From contig CM050659.1 of NCBI GenBank assembly GCA_027574665.1, positions 23,475,001 to 23,539,000 on the forward strand: DNA of 64,000 nucleotides. Direction: 5' to 3'. The stretch's first letter is position 1. The number at the start of each line of letters is the position of its first letter. The DNA is from Rhynochetos jubatus. Lineage: Eukaryota > Chordata > Aves > Eurypygiformes > Rhynochetidae. The translations under genes were made by a program, and so were the position numbers. Below are positions 58,808 to 64,000 of this stretch, piece after piece. The notes beneath the pieces are model-generated. The model searched no databases, was not told where the DNA came from, and saw only the letters and a list, made by a program, of their open reading frames with translations.

Positions 58808-61499
58808 CCAAGAAACATTTTATATTCTCAGGTTTTAAAGATATCTTCGGTCAACACAAACCTTGGAGACCTTCGCCTTGAGCTGTGGTTCCTGTGGTTC
58901 TCAGCTACTTCCTTGGATTAGGGGTTTTTTTTGCTGCAATACTCAGCAAAATCCCTGTAACTGCATGCATGGTGATGTGAGCTGTTTGTATTTTCTAACG
59001 CAGGTTTCCATTGTTTCAGACCCTTTTTTTCTGGGCACCCTTGTTCTCCTCTTTTCCGTCAGACAGGGTTTGCCTCCCAGTTCAGCCTTGCAGTCAAGGC
59101 ATCAGTGCAACCTTTGCTCGGCCCTGCGCTGCGTTCGATTGCAAAATCGTAGCATTGCACGATGCCTGGACGCCTGGCATCCTGTCCCATGGGATTTCTA
59201 CAGCTTCCTAAACCCATTACACATAAGTGGGGTCTGTCATTTCTAGCAAGTTATTCCCAGACAAATAGCAGTGAAAATGTTTTATGGACTTAATCACTGG
59301 GAGTGCTTTAATTGCTTCTTTTCTATACCGCTTAGTTTTTGCTGTGATAAGCCACTCCTCTGTCAAGACCTTTGTGGTTTTCAGGTGTGGGTGAACCCAA
59401 ATGCAGCAGAAGCCCTAAAACTGCCATCCATTCCATAAAAGCATTTTAAACCAGGGGTCAGCCAGGCTGTAGCTCTTGAGGTGCTACGTCCCTCTCTGCT
59501 TGCTGCTGAAAGGAGCTCCGTTTTCCCACACCGTGTTTTGAAATATTAACCAACTTGCAAATAAACCTTTTATAACGCAACCCGAGCCCTTTGAAACTCG
59601 TCATCCAGGAGCGTGCAAGGGACTGGCCGGCCCTGACAGCTCCTGTTCTCAGTCAGGTGGTGACAGCTCCCACCTCACCGCGCCCGGGGTAAATTGGCTG
59701 GTTTTGAAACAACTCACATTTCTTTGGGTCTGGTTTCCACTTTGCAGCCCTAAGCTTAGTGCAGCCCGTTTATCAGTTCCTGCTCAGAGGTTTTTAGCAT
59801 GCACTGGGATATCATGTCCGTTTAACAAACAGGCTGAGAGACACGCCATCCAATACCTTCTCCATTAACCTCTCCAATGTGGCAAGCCAAAAGCCATCAC
59901 TTTAAATTGCTGCTGGCCTTGTCCTGCTGTGAAAGCAGCCTGTCCCCTGTGCTTTAGATATACTTCCACATGCCAATCCCCATTTTTAAGATCCAGGGTG
60001 AAAAACCCAGGCTCTGCCTGCTGCATTGTTCCCGGCATTGCCTCTCCATGGTAATGGACAGGAATCCTCTTAAGTGACTGTAAGACGTTGGGCTAATGCC
60101 TTTTCCTTAACCAAGAGCCATGGACACAGCTAGAGGACAAGTTTAAGACTTAATTTATGCTTTGCTCTTAAGTTCCTCCAGTGAGTCGTCGCTCTTGTCT
60201 CTCTTGCTAAGACGTAGGCTGGCTTCTTCACAGTGCCGGCTTATGTTGTCTAGACCGGGAGGGAGATCTCCCATTCTTCAATCAGGAGAACATCTCCGTG
60301 TCATCAGCAGGAAGCCTGGAGTGACAGCAGCATGTCATATTTGACCGTGTGCTGCTGTGGTAGCACAAGATCTGGCGCTCAGCACCTCTGCCCGCTCGCT
60401 CTTCGTCCCCGTCGCGGTGTTCCTCCGTGCTGGAGCTCACCTAGATCCCCTGTTGCAACTGCATTTTGTTCAGGAAAGAGGAGATTCCATCGATTCCTGC
60501 TTTGGAGCTGAGGCGCTTATACAGGCAGAGTTCACCGGGGGTCCTGGGCCACGGCAGAGGTTTCGGTTACTTTCCATCCCACCCCTGGCAGAGGCTCAGC
60601 CTGGCCACCGCTCCCCTGGCAGCCTCTGTTCCCACCAGCCCCTGCTCCCACTGCTGCTCCCAGAGGCGGAATCGCCGTTTCGCTGCAAATCAAATGCCCG
60701 CACATCGTTTGCTTTAACCGAGATACCTTTGTAAGAATGTCTACAGACTGAATTTGTAAGGCATGCTTGGGAGCATTTTTTTTCTGCAGCGACTAGCCCT
60801 AATGAAATACCAGGTCATTTTTAGGCAGCCTGTTTTCTTTATGATCCGAGGGTCTGTGCTAATTTCCAGGAGTCTAAATCTTAAAATAAACTTTATCATT
60901 TTGGGGTGGATGGGATGTTTCCCCATCACAGATCCCAAAGGCTTGTTTTCCCTGAGCTGCAGGAAGAGTCCAGGTACAAAACCCAGGCTCTTCTCCCAGA
61001 ATTCCGAGCCATCATTTACCCAAAACACTTAAAATCTTGCTGCATGGTTTGAATGCATCTTGGCTGTCAGCTCCATGTCCATGTTGGCGCTATGGTAGTG
61101 GGGATTTTGGTTTTATTTCCCTTTTTACGCGCATGTGTCTAGCTGCAGTGGTGGCGAAGCTCTTTCCATCAGCAGGTACGTGCGTGGTCTTGAGCTTCGG
61201 ACGGAGGCTGCTCTCCTTGCAAGTTTCTGGTCTTGTGTAAGACCTCAGTGGCATCGTGGAGCTTTCTGAAACGGTGTTTTGTGCCGTGTCCCTTGCTGCC
61301 CGTTCCTCATATGACAACATGCACGTAGAATTGAAGCTGCACCATGGAGCTGCTCAGGTCCTTATCATTATAGGTAAGTCCTAAAGGGATAAGGGCAGCC
61401 CAAGTGAATGATTATGTCTAGATATTCCTTAACTCAAAAGATACACTTTGGTGCATCTAGGTATAGGGCTCCCCTTTGTCCCTAGACACCATCCCTATC
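58806..61499. other. Non-coding, nothing recognised
   Basis: About 2.7 kb without a recognisable gene or repeat. The 127- and 125-codon plus frames at 58863 and 60357 carry no domain. Confidence 0.5.
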
Positions 61500-61790
61500 C
61501 ATTAATTCGATTCAAATGAGGTTAAATAAAACCTGCATAATGTGTTTTACTGGGCTTCCATCAAATTGCTCAACAATAGCACCACTTACGGTGCATACAA
61601 ATATGTCTTTCCACTCTCCGAGCGAAAGTAATTTATCAACAAGTGGTCCTTGTCCCTGTACCATGGAAAGTCTTTGTGAAATATACTTTTTGCAGCAGGC
61701 TATGATTTGTACAACACGTTTCGCCCGTTACAAATGTGCCGTATTTCTTTTTTAAATGTTAAGATGCAGAAGAATGAAAAGGAAGCATGC
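61500..61790. promoter_or_regulatory. AT-rich block, possible conserved enhancer
   Basis: AT-rich with ATTAATTCGATT, TGCATAATG, CAACAATAG (SOX-like) and GTAATTTATCAAC cores. The texture and position within gene-free DNA suggest a conserved non-coding element. Inference only. Confidence 0.28.
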
Positions 61791-63906
61791 AGTTTTGAAT
61801 AATTTTTGAAGGGGAAAGCTATCCATTGTACAGACCCTCCTTGAAATGAATAGATCTGCATTAAACGTGTTCTTGAACTTGACGATGGACTTTGATTTAA
61901 TCCACCGTAGAGGGTATTTCACCGGTGAAAGTGAAATGCATAGAAGGGGAGAACTGGGTGATTTATTCTTCCATATCGACCTTTGTGTTTGTCAGCCAGC
62001 AGTGAGGGTATTGTTCCCCTTCCCTTTTTTATCTGTTGTTTAGGACAGTCAGTAATTGGGACACCCATCAGCATATGGGAGGCAGATCCTTCTGCCTGAA
62101 GACTTTTAATCAGCATCTACTGAAGAGCCGTTTCCCTCACGCTCGCTGATGCCTGTCCCATGCAGACAGCCTGGACGCAGCGCATCCCCTTCCCAGGCAG
62201 GTCCTGCCCCTTGGCCCGAACTCAGAGATGACCACACACCGAACCCAAATGACCATGGCTTGGTTGACCCATGGTGGTGACCAGGACCAGCAGGGGTGTG
62301 TGTCCCTGCTTGGCGTCTGGAGGATGATGTTTGCTTTATGCAGGTGAAACTTTTTAATGTTTGGTTTTAAATTTGAACTGATGAGCTGGAAAATCGTATG
62401 CGCAGAACGCACTTTTCAAAGGACGCTTCACGGCGTCGTCGTGTCTCCATGACAGAATTGCTCCCACCTTGGAGTGGGAGTTGGTGTCCCAAGTTCTCCA
62501 GACCCTGGTAGGAGATGCTGGGTTCTCACCCTTCCTGCGGAGAAGGGACGGAGCAGGCTGTCCTCACCAAAGGGGTGGAAACCCTGTCTTTCCTCGCAGG
62601 CTGTTAGCAGAAGATGATGCTCCCTAAGGCTTTTTTGGTTTAGAGCTGGGTACCTGGGAGAAGGCAGAGCTGCACAGGGCTTGGGGGCAGATGCAGGCAG
62701 CAGAAGGACATGCTCAGAGCAGATTGCCAGCTTACCCGTCTTGTCGATAAGCCCCGTCTCTCTCTATCTCCAGTAAAAGGATTTAGAGGCAACTTGGCAT
62801 ACGAGGGTTTTTAAATCTTCTCCTTATTCTGCGTCTGTCAATGTTCCCTTGGAGGGATACATTATTTTTCAGCTGTATGAGAGGCCCTTTTCAGGTACAG
62901 TTGACACTTGCATTTTAAAAATACAGCGCTGCGGCTCTGCACTGGTGAGTGATGTACGCCGGCGAGCGGGTGGCATCGGGCAGATGCCGCAGCCTGGGAA
63001 AGTCAATACCCACCGCTCGAGCGCGGCTGCCGCAAAAACACTCGCTTTGCTGAAAACCTGCCCCAGTGCTTGGGAGACATAAAGTGTTGTTGAAATACTA
63101 AGTGTTATTATTGTTGAATTTGGTGTGAGCAGCCGTCTGGAATCTGAAACCAGATCACTGCAGAAGGGAAAAAATTAGGGAGGCTACAGCATCCTGATAC
63201 AAGGGGTCAGGATTGAGAGCAGGAAACCTCAGCTCAGCATTTCCTGGCTGTTCCCAGTTTTCTGTCTCTGCACTGATGTTATTTTAATATAGTTACATGG
63301 CTGGAGTTGCTGTGATTAGCAGAGCGATCTGCAGTGCGTTGTTCAAAATCGCCAATCGATTTGAGCTCAAAACAGACGAAACCCCTCGTGTAAGCGACGG
63401 CTGCTGCGCAGAAAAGCGTTAAATAGTTTGGAAGGCCCAAACGGGATTCGAGGTGCCTGTGTGATGTGCAGGATCCCCAGGCTCCTGCCTCACACCCCTT
63501 CTAATTGCAGATTGGAGAACAAGATTGTAAAGCCTAAAAGCGAATAAGGTGTTGTGGGAATTTGTTAAGTCCCTTGAAGATGGCTGTGTCTCCTTGCGCT
63601 GCCACGGGACGTGGAGGTCGCATCCTCCTGCCCCCTTTTATCCCAGCAGTAAACCTGGCTGTAAGGTCTAGAAGAGAAGCTACTCATTTCTCCTCTAGAT
63701 AATAAATGTGCACCCTGGCCATTTACTAACCCTTACTTGGGGGGATGGAAAAAGCTCAGTTTTGTCCAGATCAGGCCAGTCGCATTGGCAGCGAGTGCTT
63801 GAGCCACAACCACCGCGGGGTGCCTGTGGCACCGTGCAGCCACCCCCATGACACTCTGCCTTCCCAGTGATATTTCTACTGCCAAGCCAAAGCCTTGTAC
63901 CCTCCC
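61791..63906. other. Non-coding, nothing recognised
   Basis: About 2.1 kb with no recognisable exon, repeat or RNA gene. A CpG cluster of modest size lies at about 62955-63030. Confidence 0.5.
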
Positions 63907-64000
63907 TTTATCAATGACCTGGAAGAGGGGATTGAGGGCCCCCTCAGTTAGTTTGGAGATGACACCAAGCTGGGCGGGAGTGTGGATCTGCCTGAGAGCA
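63907..64000 (+). mobile_element. CR1 LINE, 5' part of a copy cut by the window end (plus strand)
   Basis: From 63907 the frame reads FINDLEEGIEGPLS, a stop codon, then FGDDTKLGGSVDLPES. This is the reverse-transcriptase region around the FADD catalytic box of CR1. Here the box reads FGDD (alanine to glycine), and an in-frame TAG lies just before it, so this copy is dead. Intact copies continue about 1.0-1.2 kb to the 3' end, so most of the element should lie beyond 64000. The start at 63907 is its 5' truncation point. Confidence 0.88.

Noticed and set aside
1..64000. CRISPR arrays, operons, bacterial or phage systems
   Set aside because: The DNA is vertebrate (CR1, LTR, sparse frames, splice-type signals). 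No direct-repeat/spacer array and no prokaryotic gene packing is present.

Overview
The window is avian nuclear DNA, almost certainly a gene desert or the interior of one or more very large introns. The bird call rests on several CR1 LINE fragments (two recognisable younger subfamilies plus two much older CR1-clade fossils) and one solo LTR of an endogenous retrovirus family that I recall as widespread in birds. I recognised no protein-coding gene, tRNA, rRNA, snRNA or CRISPR array. The longest open frames (up to about 245 codons) have no recognisable domain, overlap open frames on the other strand, and look like chance or repeat-derived ORFs.

Layout. 1-8 kb: a CR1 (+) at 397-873, an AT-rich homeodomain-motif block at 2461-2700, a CR1 (-) with a 21-C tract at 5329-5608, and two oppositely oriented CR1 pieces at 7357-7488 (+) and 7779-8050 (-). 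8-18 kb: T-rich sequence carrying two old CR1-clade reverse-transcriptase fossils on the minus strand (about 10940-11560 and 13331-13470), a block with an exact PBX-MEIS site and an exact octamer (16140-16560), and an internally deleted CR1 (17235-17367). 18-28 kb: enhancer-like AT-rich blocks (18690-18950, 22081-22480, 24690-25010), a 22-G tract at 21024 and a pair of CpG-dense segments (23421-23640, 24121-24240). 28-43 kb: the longest CR1 copy (28179-28947), two splice-acceptor-preceded candidate terminal or non-coding exons (30603, 37457), and more enhancer-like AT-rich DNA. 43-64 kb: a 755-bp solo LTR (43162-43916), a CR1 (-) at 49245-49529, a 16-monomer GC-rich minisatellite open in all six frames (52462-52844), an A27 tract at 58779, an AT-rich block at 61500-61790, and the start of a CR1 (+) that runs off the window at 64000.

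No pathway or operon-like system is present. The informative content is repeat history (three age layers of CR1, a solo LTR, one minisatellite, G/C homopolymers) and a set of candidate regulatory blocks and CpG islands that could be tested by cross-species alignment, chromatin or transcript data. Family assignments come from memory of consensus sequences and translated motifs, not from a database search.
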